A DNA stretch of 16,014 nucleotides. It comes from M3007 sp964392655. GTDB taxonomy: Bacteria > Bacteroidota > Bacteroidia > Chitinophagales > Saprospiraceae. The first letter of the stretch is position 1; every line of letters begins with the position of its first letter. Under the pieces are notes generated by a model that made no database searches, had not been told where the DNA came from, and was given only the letters and a program-made list of their open reading frames with translations. The position numbers and the translations under genes are program-made. This document shows positions 6,356 to 12,949 of the stretch, piece by piece. The DNA lies in assembly GCA_964392655.1 (NCBI GenBank), contig CAYMQY010000093.1, positions 1 to 16,014 on the forward strand, read 5' to 3'.

Positions 6356-8803
6356 TTATTTTCGAATACTTGCATTCAATTTTTGCTCGAACGCCTGCTG
6401 CAGTTGCTGCATCAGGGCGTCAATTTCCTTGTCTTGCAGGGTCTTTTGCGGGTCTTCAAACAGAAAACTCACCGCATACGATTTTTTCCCGGCGCCTAAT
6501 TTGGCCTCATCCTCGAATACGTCGAAGAGGTTGACTTCTTTCAGCAGTTTTTTGGCGGTTTTGGCGGCCAGTTGGCGAATTTCCCCAAAGGTCACCGACT
6601 GGTTGAGCACCAAGGCCAGGTCGCGGCGCACCACGGGGAATTTGCTCAGTTCCTGGAATAGAATCCGATTCCCGGCCAAAGCCGCCAACACGTTGTCGAA
6701 ATTGAAATCGGCGAAAAAGACGGCGTTTTTGATGTCCATCTTTTTGGAAATAGCCGGGGCGACCTGTCCGAATGTCACCAATTCCTTCGGCCCGCGGTGG
6801 TAACGCAGGGCATAGCGGAAGGGGGGTTCTTGCAGGGTTGTTTCCTGAAAACCGCTGATACCGAGGCGGGTGAGCAGGTTTTGCACATATATTTTCAGGG
6901 TAAAAAAGTCGGCTTCTGCTTTTGCCGCAGGCTGCCAACTTTCGGGGCTGTGTGCGCCGGTGAGGAAAATGCAGAGGCGCCCCGTTTCGGAGCCTTCGCC
7001 GAGCGGCGCCTGATATGTTTTCCCGAACTCATACAACCGCAGGTCGGCATTTTGCCGGTTCTGGTTGTGGCGAATAGTTTCGAGGCCGCTGAACAGGAGT
7101 ACGGGGCGCAGGCAGTCGAGGCCCTGGTTGGCGGTATTGTGCACAAAAACCAGCGATTCCTTCGGCAGGGGCAGGAGTGCGTTTTCGCCGACGTAGTAGG
7201 CGGAATTTGACAGCGAAAGGCTCATGCACTCGAAAAAGCCGTTGGCCGACAGGAAATCCGCCACAAGGTTTCGCACGGCATCCGGATTGGGCCGTTGCGT
7301 GATTTCCATGCTGGTGCGCATGCGCGCGGGCATGGGCACGGAGTCGAGACCGTGTACGCGCAAGATTTCCTCGATGACGTCGGCTTCGCGGGTCACGTCG
7401 GGTTTGTTGGTCGGTACAGCCGCCGTGAACCCGGCGTCGGTTTCGTTTTCGATGCCGATTTGCAGGGCCGACAGGATGTTTTTGATTGTGGCTTTGGGCA
7501 GGGCCTCGCCGATCAGGGCGTTCACGCGCGCGTAGGCCACATCCACACGGGCGGGCGCTACGGGAGCGGGGTAAATATCGGTCACGGCGGAAGCGACTTC
7601 GCCGCCGGCGAGTTCGAGCACGAGGGCAGCGGCACGGTGGAGTGCAGTCAGGCAGCCGTTCGGGTCCACGCCTTTTTCAAAGGTCCAGGCAGCATCGGTG
7701 CGCAGGCTATGGCGCAGCATGGAGCGGCGAATCCAGACAGGATTGAAGCGGGCACTTTCGAGAAATACACTGGTAGTGCCGCTGGTGACGCCGCTGGTAG
7801 CGCCGCCGAACACGCCGCCGATGCACATCGGGTTGGATTCAGCGTCGCAGATCATCAGATCCTCGTCGGACAGTTTCCGCTCGGCCTCGTCGAGGCTTTT
7901 GAAAACGGTGCCCTCGGGCAGGGTTTTGACGACGATTTTGTTGCCGCGGATCTGATCGGCGTCGAAGGCGTGCAGGGGCTGACCAAGTTCGAGGCGAACG
8001 AGGTTGGTCACGTCAACCACGTTGTTGATCGGGCGCTGCCCCAGTGCCAGTAGGCGATCCTTGAGCCAGCCGGGACTTTCGCCCACCCGTACGCCCCGGA
8101 TGAGTACGCCGGTGTAGCGGTGGCAGGCTTCGGAGTTTTCCACCACGACCTCGTACTTCGGGAGTTGGTTTTCGGGTATTGTACCTCGCAAGTCGTGTTT
8201 CAGTTCGGCCTGCGGGTTTTCGTGGTGGCGTACCCAGGCCAGCAGGTCGCGGGCAATGCCGAGGTGGTTGGTGGCGTCGGCGCGGTTGGGCGTGAGGCCG
8301 ATTTCGTAGACGATGTCGGAGTGGAGATTGAGGTACTCGGAGGCCCGGATTCCGAGCGGGGTGTTGTCGGGCAAAACCATGATGCCGGAGTGGTCGTGCC
8401 CGATGCCGAGTTCATCTTCGGCGCAGATCATCCCCTGGGAAGGCACGCCGCGTACTTTGCGTTCACCGATCTGGAAAAGTTGTCCGTCTTTGCTGAAAAC
8501 CGTGGCGCCGGGCAGGGCAACGAGTACATGTTGGCCCACAGCTACGTTGGGCGCGCCGCATACAATGGAGCGCACCGTACCGTCGCCTACATCCACCCGG
8601 GTAGCCGAGAGGTGGTCGGTATCGGGAATACGCGTGCATTCGAGCACCCGTCCGGTCAGTACGTTATCCAAATCAACCGGAGAGGGTTTTACCGCGTCCC
8701 ATCCTTCCACTTCAAGTCCCAGCGAGGTTAGTATGTCGGCGATTTCTTCGGGTGTTTTATTTAAGTCGAGAAATTCTCGAATCCAATTCAGCGAAACCTT
8801 CAT
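6356..8803 (-). CDS. pheT: Phenylalanine--tRNA ligase, beta subunit
   Basis: The 815-residue product has the normal length and domain order of bacterial PheT. The N-terminus MKVSLNWIREFL is followed by an EMAP-like tRNA-binding domain at about 40-152, with VCGAPNV at 81-87. The B3/B4 editing region lies at about 215-400 (NVVDVTNLVRLELGQPLHAFD at 261-281). The B5 domain spans about 415-490 (DVIEEILRVHGLD at 475-487). The catalytic-like domain covers about 500-700, and the anticodon-binding FDX-ACB domain about 720-815 (KFPVVRRDLALV at 721-732). With PheS it charges tRNA-Phe in the cytoplasm; pheS is not in this window. The editing-domain segment GGATSGVTSGTTSVFLES has normal family length despite its repetitive look. 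No truncation is seen. Confidence 0.97.
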   Translation of the reverse strand: MKVSLNWIREFLDLNKTPEEIADILTSLGLEVEGWDAVKPSPVDLDNVLTGRVLECTRIPDTDHLSATRVDVGDGTVRSIVCGAPNVAVGQHVLVALPGATVFSKDGQLFQIGERKVRGVPSQGMICAEDELGIGHDHSGIMVLPDNTPLGIRASEYLNLHSDIVYEIGLTPNRADATNHLGIARDLLAWVRHHENPQAELKHDLRGTIPENQLPKYEVVVENSEACHRYTGVLIRGVRVGESPGWLKDRLLALGQRPINNVVDVTNLVRLELGQPLHAFDADQIRGNKIVVKTLPEGTVFKSLDEAERKLSDEDLMICDAESNPMCIGGVFGGATSGVTSGTTSVFLESARFNPVWIRRSMLRHSLRTDAAWTFEKGVDPNGCLTALHRAAALVLELAGGEVASAVTDIYPAPVAPARVDVAYARVNALIGEALPKATIKNILSALQIGIENETDAGFTAAVPTNKPDVTREADVIEEILRVHGLDSVPMPARMRTSMEITQRPNPDAVRNLVADFLSANGFFECMSLSLSNSAYYVGENALLPLPKESLVFVHNTANQGLDCLRPVLLFSGLETIRHNQNRQNADLRLYEFGKTYQAPLGEGSETGRLCIFLTGAHSPESWQPAAKAEADFFTLKIYVQNLLTRLGISGFQETTLQEPPFRYALRYHRGPKELVTFGQVAPAISKKMDIKNAVFFADFNFDNVLAALAGNRILFQELSKFPVVRRDLALVLNQSVTFGEIRQLAAKTAKKLLKEVNLFDVFEDEAKLGAGKKSYAVSFLFEDPQKTLQDKEIDALMQQLQQAFEQKLNASIRK

Positions 8804-8805
8804 TT

Positions 8806-8867
8806 GCTCTGAAAATCAGTCGGATTATTTGCGTTAGTTTTCGGTTAAATAGGGCTTTGTTCAGAGC
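8806..8867 (-). promoter_or_regulatory. Inverted repeat in the pheT leader, possible RBS-masking hairpin
   Basis: GCTCTGAA (8806-8813) and TTCAGAGC (8860-8867) are perfect 8-bp inverted arms separated by 46 nt. In the pheT transcript the second arm would end two bases before the ATG. Pairing could therefore cover the initiation region. This requires a transcript start upstream of 8867, which I cannot fix. Confidence 0.3.
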
Positions 8868-8874
8868 TAAGGTA
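8867..8874 (-). promoter_or_regulatory. Possible -7 box for pheT
   Basis: On the minus strand TACCTTAG matches TAnnTTTG at all but one position, about 64 bp before the pheT start. No clear TTTG box lies upstream. If it were used, transcription would begin near the first arm of the leader inverted repeat, so the two proposals partly compete. Confidence 0.25.
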
Positions 8875-8910
8875 GCGAGGTTTCGGAAAAATACAGCCTT
8901 TGGTTTTTTC

Positions 8911-8942
8911 TTTGGGTGTGCGCCGAAGTTGTTGCACTTTTG
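8911..8942 (+). promoter_or_regulatory. Bacteroidota-type promoter of the glycosyltransferase gene
   Basis: TTTG at 8911-8914 is followed after 20 nt by CACTTTTG at 8935-8942, one mismatch from the -7 consensus TAnnTTTG. Spacing fits the known -33/-7 arrangement. Transcription would start near 8950, which supports translation from the ATG at 8993 and not from the open frame beginning further upstream. Confidence 0.5.
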
Positions 8943-8992
8943 CAGGCCCTCGCTTGACCCTTTTTCAAACCTTAATCCTGCGTTTGTTTGCC

Positions 8993-10042
8993 ATGAAAAT
9001 ACTGCTGGTACTAAACAGCCGAATTCCGACTTCGAACTATGACGATGCAGAACGTGTGTTATGGTGGCAGGCCCGCCAATTGCATGAAATGGGGCACGAG
9101 CCGGTTGTGCTGGTGAAACCGGGTTCCGTGTGCGACTTTGCGCCGGTGCTGGTTCTGGATGAGAAAAAAGCCCTCGCCGGGCAGGTGCCGGAAGACGTGG
9201 ATGCCGTGCATTTTTTTTATCGGCCGGCAGCGAAAGCCTTCTCCGGGTTTCCCAAGCCCTACCTGATTACCAACTTTGACAACAGCACCAAAGCCGACAC
9301 ATTTGACCCCAACACGGTTTTCCTGTCGGCCAACCACGCCGCCCGGCATGGAGCAGAAGTGTATGTGTACCCCGGCGTGGATTTTCGCGATTACGGGAAT
9401 GTGCTGCTGGATTTTCCCCGGAACTACTTTCATTTTCTGGGCGATGCCGCCTGGCGTGGCCGAAACGTGCGGGGCGCCATTGATCTGGCTTCACGCACCG
9501 GTACCCGGCTGCATGTAATCGGCGGGTCGAGGATCAATTTCCGGAAGGGGCTTCGCATTTCCCTCAGTCCCAGTGCCCGGTTCCACGGAGTACTCAACAA
9601 CGACGGACGCAACATGATGCTCAACGGTTCCCGCGGGCTGCTTTTTCCGGTGCTCTGGCACGAGCCTTTCGGCCTGCCCGTGATCGAAAGCCTGTATTTC
9701 GGTTGTCCGGTGTTCGGCACGCCTTTCGGCGCCCTGCCCGAGTTGCTGTGCCGAAAGGTGAATAACGACGGGCGCAAGTGGACCGGACAGGTGGATGCCT
9801 GTTTTTCAGATTTTGGCTGCCTGTCGGTCAAGCGCTCCGAACTGCTGGAGGCTATCCGCCACGCCCACGGCTTCTCGCCCGAACGCTGCACGGAGTACGC
9901 GACAGACTGTTTTTCCGCAGCGCGTATGGCCCGCGATTATATGAAGTTGTACGAACAGGTGCTCGGCGGAAAAGCGCTGCATGCTTATTCCCCGACCCTG
10001 CAAGAGGCTCCCGGGAATAAATTGTTGAGTATGGAGAATTGA
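8993..10042 (+). CDS. GT4-like glycosyltransferase
   Basis: The 349-residue product resembles GT-B fold, family 4 glycosyltransferases, which move a sugar from a nucleotide donor to a glycan, lipid or small acceptor. The N-terminus MKILLVLNSRIPT is a typical first Rossmann strand. The C-terminal donor-binding half carries RGLLFPVLWHEPFG at 214-227. The EX7E motif runs from Glu224 to Glu232 (EPFGLPVIE), followed by SLYFGCPVFGTPFGALPEL. The donor and acceptor cannot be read from sequence. The frame is open from 8900, but the upstream 31 codons encode nothing family-like and contain the predicted promoter, so the ATG at 8993 is preferred. No other glycan genes are adjacent, so it is an isolated transferase. 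It converges on the type IX-secreted protein. Confidence 0.88.
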   Translation: MKILLVLNSRIPTSNYDDAERVLWWQARQLHEMGHEPVVLVKPGSVCDFAPVLVLDEKKALAGQVPEDVDAVHFFYRPAAKAFSGFPKPYLITNFDNSTKADTFDPNTVFLSANHAARHGAEVYVYPGVDFRDYGNVLLDFPRNYFHFLGDAAWRGRNVRGAIDLASRTGTRLHVIGGSRINFRKGLRISLSPSARFHGVLNNDGRNMMLNGSRGLLFPVLWHEPFGLPVIESLYFGCPVFGTPFGALPELLCRKVNNDGRKWTGQVDACFSDFGCLSVKRSELLEAIRHAHGFSPERCTEYATDCFSAARMARDYMKLYEQVLGGKALHAYSPTLQEAPGNKLLSMEN

Positions 10043-10089
10043 GGAATTTTCAATTTGTTTTCATAAATAACCATAATAATTTCTGGTTA
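10037..10089. terminator. AT-rich inverted repeats between convergent genes
   Basis: AATTGA (10037-10042, containing the glycosyltransferase stop) pairs with TCAATT (10050-10055). TAACCA (10068-10073) pairs with TGGTTA (10084-10089). Both are perfect but short 6-bp stems in AT-rich sequence. They lie in the 162-bp gap between convergent genes and may terminate transcription from either side. The rest of this gap, to 10204, shows no recognisable feature. Confidence 0.3.
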
Positions 10090-10204
10090 CAATCTGAAAA
10101 ATTCAAATGGAGCCCAACTGCACGCACATCCTTTCCCAGGACTTTTTTGAATGCATACGCCAACGTGCAAACCGCCGTCATTACCCCCGAAAACTACCTT
10201 TCCT

Positions 10205-11548
10205 TCATCGCACCAGCGTGACATCGCCTTGCAAAAGCAACTCGCGCCCGTCGTTGTACAGCAACACCGCGCGCCACAGGTATACGCCCGCCGGGGCTTC
10301 GGCGGCTTCGTGCGTGCCGCCCCATCCGGCGGCGGGGTCGTTGACGGCGAAGTTGCGGTTCTCGAACCAGAGCCGCCCGAACCGGTCGTACACCCGCAAC
10401 GAGGACACCGTTTTGATACCTTTCCCACCATACACCGAGAAGACCTGGTTTTCGGTCAGGTCAGCCATTTCCGGCGCAAACACATTCGGTACGTACACGT
10501 CGCGCTCGCGCTTGACCTCCACATGCAGCTCATCCGTGGCCATGCAGCCGTCGGCGTTGATGGCCGTTACCTGATACGTCAGGCTGTATTCCGGTGCGAG
10601 CAGGTATGTACTGGGCGAAATCTGTTGCACTCCGTAGGTCGGTTGCCAGATCAGGGTGTCGGCGGGTGGGTTCACCTCCACTAAACGGAACAGGGAATCG
10701 CCGGAAAAAATGGTGGTGTCAGGACCCAGATCGAAGATGAGTTCCAGCCCACTGGGCAACAAAACCACTTGTGTGAACTCACACCCGGCGGCGTCTTCCA
10801 TTTTCACAAAATAAACCCCGGGCTGGAGGTTATCCCAGGTTTTTTTTGCGCTTTGAATACCGCCGTTGAGCGAGAACAGGTAAGGTGGAATGCCGCCGGC
10901 AGGAGCACTCAGATCAATACGCCCGCTGTTTTGACCGAAACAGGTCTCGCCCTCGGCATCCACCTGAGCAGAAAGCGGATCCGGAACGGACAGGGTGGTA
11001 TCCACCACAATGGAACAACCACCGGCATCTGTCACGGTGACGGACAAGGGGCCTGAACTGAGGCTGTCGGCGCGGACGTCCACATCGCCGTTCGACCAGG
11101 CAATCTGGTACGGAGGGGTGCCGCCGGCGGGTTCAAATACCGTCACCCCGTTCATGCCATACGAGCACGCCACGGGGAAACCGCCGAAGTTGGTCAGAAT
11201 AAACAGATCCCCGCCCAGCGGCGCGGGGTTGTTGATTGTTTGTGTCGAAATGGAATCCAGGCCATTTGCGCCCGTGAGCGTAATGCGGTACAAGCCGGGG
11301 GCAAGCCCACTCAGCACGTACGGTTGCCCGTATTGGATCAATTCCCCGGCGCCCGAGGCGCCGGAACTCATGTTTACCCAAAGCATGGACACGGGTAGGG
11401 CGCCACTCAGAAGGGTCAGTTGGATACGTCCGTCCTGAGCGCCGGTACACGACACGTCAGTGACGGAAAATTGCGCCGATGGTTTGCCGGACTGGGCCCC
11501 TAATCCCGTTGCGACCAACCACGCCAGCGCGAACAGCATGGTTTTCAT
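10205..11548 (-). CDS. Secreted SprB-repeat protein with type IX (type B) sorting domain
   Basis: The 447-residue protein has a signal peptide (MKTMLFALAWLVATGLGA, likely cut after residue 18). Three SprB-like or Ig-like repeats follow, at about 27-92, 120-186 and 196-262. Each has a Cys near its start and the phrase GGxPPY or similar; TPPYQIAWSNG at 144-154 and IPPYLFSLNGG at 220-230 are the clearest. An Ig-like segment covers about 270-346. The C-terminal gliding-motility-associated (CHU_C) domain spans about 348-447 (YVPNVFAP at 352-359, VYDRFGRLWFENRNF at 386-400, APAGVYLWRAVL at 418-429). This domain targets proteins to the type IX secretion system. The product is expected on or outside the outer membrane, perhaps as a small adhesin; ligand unknown. 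No por, spr or gld gene is adjacent. Confidence 0.9.
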   Translation of the reverse strand: MKTMLFALAWLVATGLGAQSGKPSAQFSVTDVSCTGAQDGRIQLTLLSGALPVSMLWVNMSSGASGAGELIQYGQPYVLSGLAPGLYRITLTGANGLDSISTQTINNPAPLGGDLFILTNFGGFPVACSYGMNGVTVFEPAGGTPPYQIAWSNGDVDVRADSLSSGPLSVTVTDAGGCSIVVDTTLSVPDPLSAQVDAEGETCFGQNSGRIDLSAPAGGIPPYLFSLNGGIQSAKKTWDNLQPGVYFVKMEDAAGCEFTQVVLLPSGLELIFDLGPDTTIFSGDSLFRLVEVNPPADTLIWQPTYGVQQISPSTYLLAPEYSLTYQVTAINADGCMATDELHVEVKRERDVYVPNVFAPEMADLTENQVFSVYGGKGIKTVSSLRVYDRFGRLWFENRNFAVNDPAAGWGGTHEAAEAPAGVYLWRAVLLYNDGRELLLQGDVTLVR

Positions 11549-11570
11549 GTTTTCTCAGTATGTTAGCAAT

Positions 11571-11598
11571 CGTAAATCGTACTTCGTAAATCGTACTT
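11571..11598. repeat. 14-bp direct tandem repeat, two copies
   Basis: CGTAAATCGTACTT occurs twice in perfect tandem at 11571-11584 and 11585-11598. Each unit is two similar heptamers, CGTAAAT and CGTACTT. The array fills about half of the 61-bp gap between the type IX-secreted protein gene and the thioesterase gene, upstream of the former. Confidence 0.9.
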
Positions 11599-11609
11599 CA
11601 CAGATTCCC

Positions 11610-12020
11610 TTACGCCCACTCCCGCTGTTTGCGGTAGGCTACTCCTCTGAAAAAAGCTACCGGCGTTCCGTCTTCCCGAATGACCCGAATAGCGTAATTG
11701 GACAGGCTGTTTCCAAGGTTCTCCTCGGTTGCCGTTGCCGTCAGCACATCGCCGGCGCGAACCGGCGCTACGTGTTCAATGGTGCAATGGATGGATAAAG
11801 CGTGCCGGCCATGCGAGTTGCAGGCAAACGCAAATGCACTGTCGGCCAGCGAAAATGTGATACCGCCGTGCGCAACTCCAAACCCGTTGAGCATTTCGTT
11901 CCGCACGGACATTCGCAACGTGCATGTCCCCGCCCCTACCGCAACAAGTTCCATGCCCATCCATTGGCTGAACGGGTCGTTGTCGAACATTCGGTGGAAG
12001 ATTTCGGTGGGTGTAAGCAC
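11610..12020 (-). CDS. PaaI-type hotdog-fold acyl-CoA thioesterase
   Basis: With a GTG start at 12020 the product is 136 residues, the usual size of PaaI thioesterases. These are single-domain hotdog enzymes that hydrolyse acyl- or hydroxyphenylacetyl-CoA in the cytoplasm. The signature NGFGVAHGGITFSLADSAFA covers about 45-64, with the HGG at 51-53 and Asp60 at the position of the catalytic acid. The frame is open to an ATG at 12128, giving 172 residues. That 36-residue extension is basic, unlike the family, and contains a -7 promoter box. The GTG also has a partial Shine-Dalgarno (AGGA) 8 nt upstream. The substrate cannot be told from sequence. The PAP2-family gene lies upstream on the same strand. 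Confidence 0.88.
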   Translation of the reverse strand: MLTPTEIFHRMFDNDPFSQWMGMELVAVGAGTCTLRMSVRNEMLNGFGVAHGGITFSLADSAFAFACNSHGRHALSIHCTIEHVAPVRAGDVLTATATEENLGNSLSNYAIRVIREDGTPVAFFRGVAYRKQREWA

Positions 12021-12055
12021 GTTCAGGTTCCTGTTTTTTTTGTTAATTCGGGGCA

Positions 12056-12063
12056 CAAATATA
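12056..12063 (-). promoter_or_regulatory. -7 box of the thioesterase gene
   Basis: On the minus strand TATATTTG is a perfect match to the Bacteroidota -7 box TAnnTTTG, 35 bp before the GTG start at 12020. No TTTG is found at the usual -33 distance. Its place inside the longer open frame argues for the GTG start. Confidence 0.45.
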
Positions 12064-12135
12064 GGCGGCAATCTGCTTCCTGTACGCACTTTGATGCGTT
12101 TACGTGTCGGAGACCGGCGCAAGGGCAATTCCTGT

Positions 12136-12765
12136 TTAACAAATCCTTGTCAGTTTTTGTCGGCAGCGTATCAAAACAAAAGCCCCCGCGCCGGCCAGCA
12201 CATCGAGCACCGAGTGGTTTCCGGTGCTCAGGCAACTCAGCGAGATGAGTACGGCCAATGCGTACCACATCCAGCGCCATTTCGGGAAACTGATGGAAAA
12301 GTACTGTGACGCTATCAAGGCCCAAATGACGTGAAAGGAAGGTAGTGCGCAGGTTTCACCGTCCATGGATCGCTCCAGCAACAGCAACTCGCCGGCCCAT
12401 GTCTGCGGCGCAAAATCCCGCTGGTGTACGGCAAACGGGAATACCAGGTAAAGAAAACCCACGAGTGCGGTGCCAAATGTTGAGTCGAGCAAGAGCCTGC
12501 GCAGGGCCTGTTTCGTTTTCAGGACAAAAGGAATCAACAGCACAAACGGATAGGCAAGGTCGTACATGATTTGCGTCCATTCCCAAACCGGCCAGGTCGC
12601 CTCAAAAGGAAGGTTGGTATAAACGGCGCGATCCGGCGTGCCTTGCAGGATAAAGTATTCGTACACACCTGCGTAGGGGACAAAAACCAGCAAAAAAACC
12701 GCAACTCGTTCCCGCCATGAGGGGGATTCGGCAGTTGAAGCGGGAATCGGGAGGGGTATTTTCAT
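12136..12765 (-). CDS. PAP2-superfamily membrane phosphatase (PAP2_3-like)
   Basis: The 209-residue integral membrane protein has five to six hydrophobic segments, at about 21-40, 66-83, 97-113, 143-156, 166-179 and 187-200. It carries two PAP2 active-site motifs. LPSFH at 141-145 corresponds to the PSGH motif. STGNHSVLDVLAG at 180-192 corresponds to SRx5Hx3D, with His184 and Asp188. The classical first motif KX6RP is not obvious. The wording resembles the PAP2_3 / inositolphosphorylceramide-synthase-like branch more than undecaprenyl pyrophosphatases. The enzyme probably removes or transfers a phosphate group on a lipid at the membrane; the substrate is unknown. A strong promoter lies upstream at 12848-12877. 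Confidence 0.85.
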   Translation of the reverse strand: MKIPLPIPASTAESPSWRERVAVFLLVFVPYAGVYEYFILQGTPDRAVYTNLPFEATWPVWEWTQIMYDLAYPFVLLIPFVLKTKQALRRLLLDSTFGTALVGFLYLVFPFAVHQRDFAPQTWAGELLLLERSMDGETCALPSFHVIWALIASQYFSISFPKWRWMWYALAVLISLSCLSTGNHSVLDVLAGAGAFVLIRCRQKLTRIC

Positions 12766-12826
12766 AAGTCAGGCACAAAAAAACTGCGCGAAATTCAGAT
12801 ACATTTTTCATCACGAGTGTTTAAGG

Positions 12827-12845
12827 GGCTGTTTGAATTTCAGCC
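12827..12845. promoter_or_regulatory. Short dyad at the predicted PAP2 transcription start
   Basis: GGCTG (12827-12831) and CAGCC (12841-12845) flank a 9-bp AT-rich centre, just after the PAP2 -7 box in the direction of transcription. It could be an operator or a 5' hairpin; the arms are only 5 bp. Confidence 0.25.
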
Positions 12846-12847
12846 GT

Positions 12848-12877
12848 CAAATTTAGAAGAGGCGGAATTCCGGCAAA
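12848..12877 (-). promoter_or_regulatory. Bacteroidota-type promoter of the PAP2 gene
   Basis: On the minus strand TTTG (12877-12874) is followed after 18 nt by TAAATTTG (12855-12848), a full match to the -33 TTTG / -7 TAnnTTTG consensus. It is the best promoter in the window. It predicts a leader of about 75 nt before the ATG at 12765. The purF promoter box lies about 60 bp away on the other strand. Confidence 0.65.
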
Positions 12878-12909
12878 ACCGACACAGCCACTTCTTGCCG
12901 TGGATACCG

Positions 12910-12917
12910 TACCTTTG
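12910..12917 (+). promoter_or_regulatory. -7 box of the purF-like gene
   Basis: TACCTTTG is a full match to TAnnTTTG and is followed by GC, as is common in this phylum. It lies 32 bp before the ATG at 12950. No TTTG -33 box is seen at the expected place. Confidence 0.5.
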
Positions 12918-12949
12918 CGCCACCGCCTTCCAATTCTTCTCCACATACG

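Noticed and set aside
4955..6499. Long (514-codon) open frame on the plus strand opposite rny
   Set aside because: It is antisense to a fully recognisable RNase Y. Its product is a low-complexity Phe/Leu/Asp/His-rich translation with no family resemblance, explained by GC-rich codon use and the coiled-coil composition of rny.
7770..7805. 12-bp imperfect triple repeat inside pheT (xTSG-like peptide)
   Set aside because: The segment has the same length as in other PheT proteins, so it is not an insertion or expansion; the repetition is probably coincidental codon similarity.
8900..8992. 31-codon N-terminal extension of the glycosyltransferase
   Set aside because: It covers a predicted promoter, and the family N-terminus begins at MKILLVLNSR from the ATG at 8993.
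12021..12128. 36-residue N-terminal extension of the thioesterase
   Set aside because: Basic, unlike PaaI proteins, and contains a perfect -7 box; the GTG at 12020 gives the usual length.
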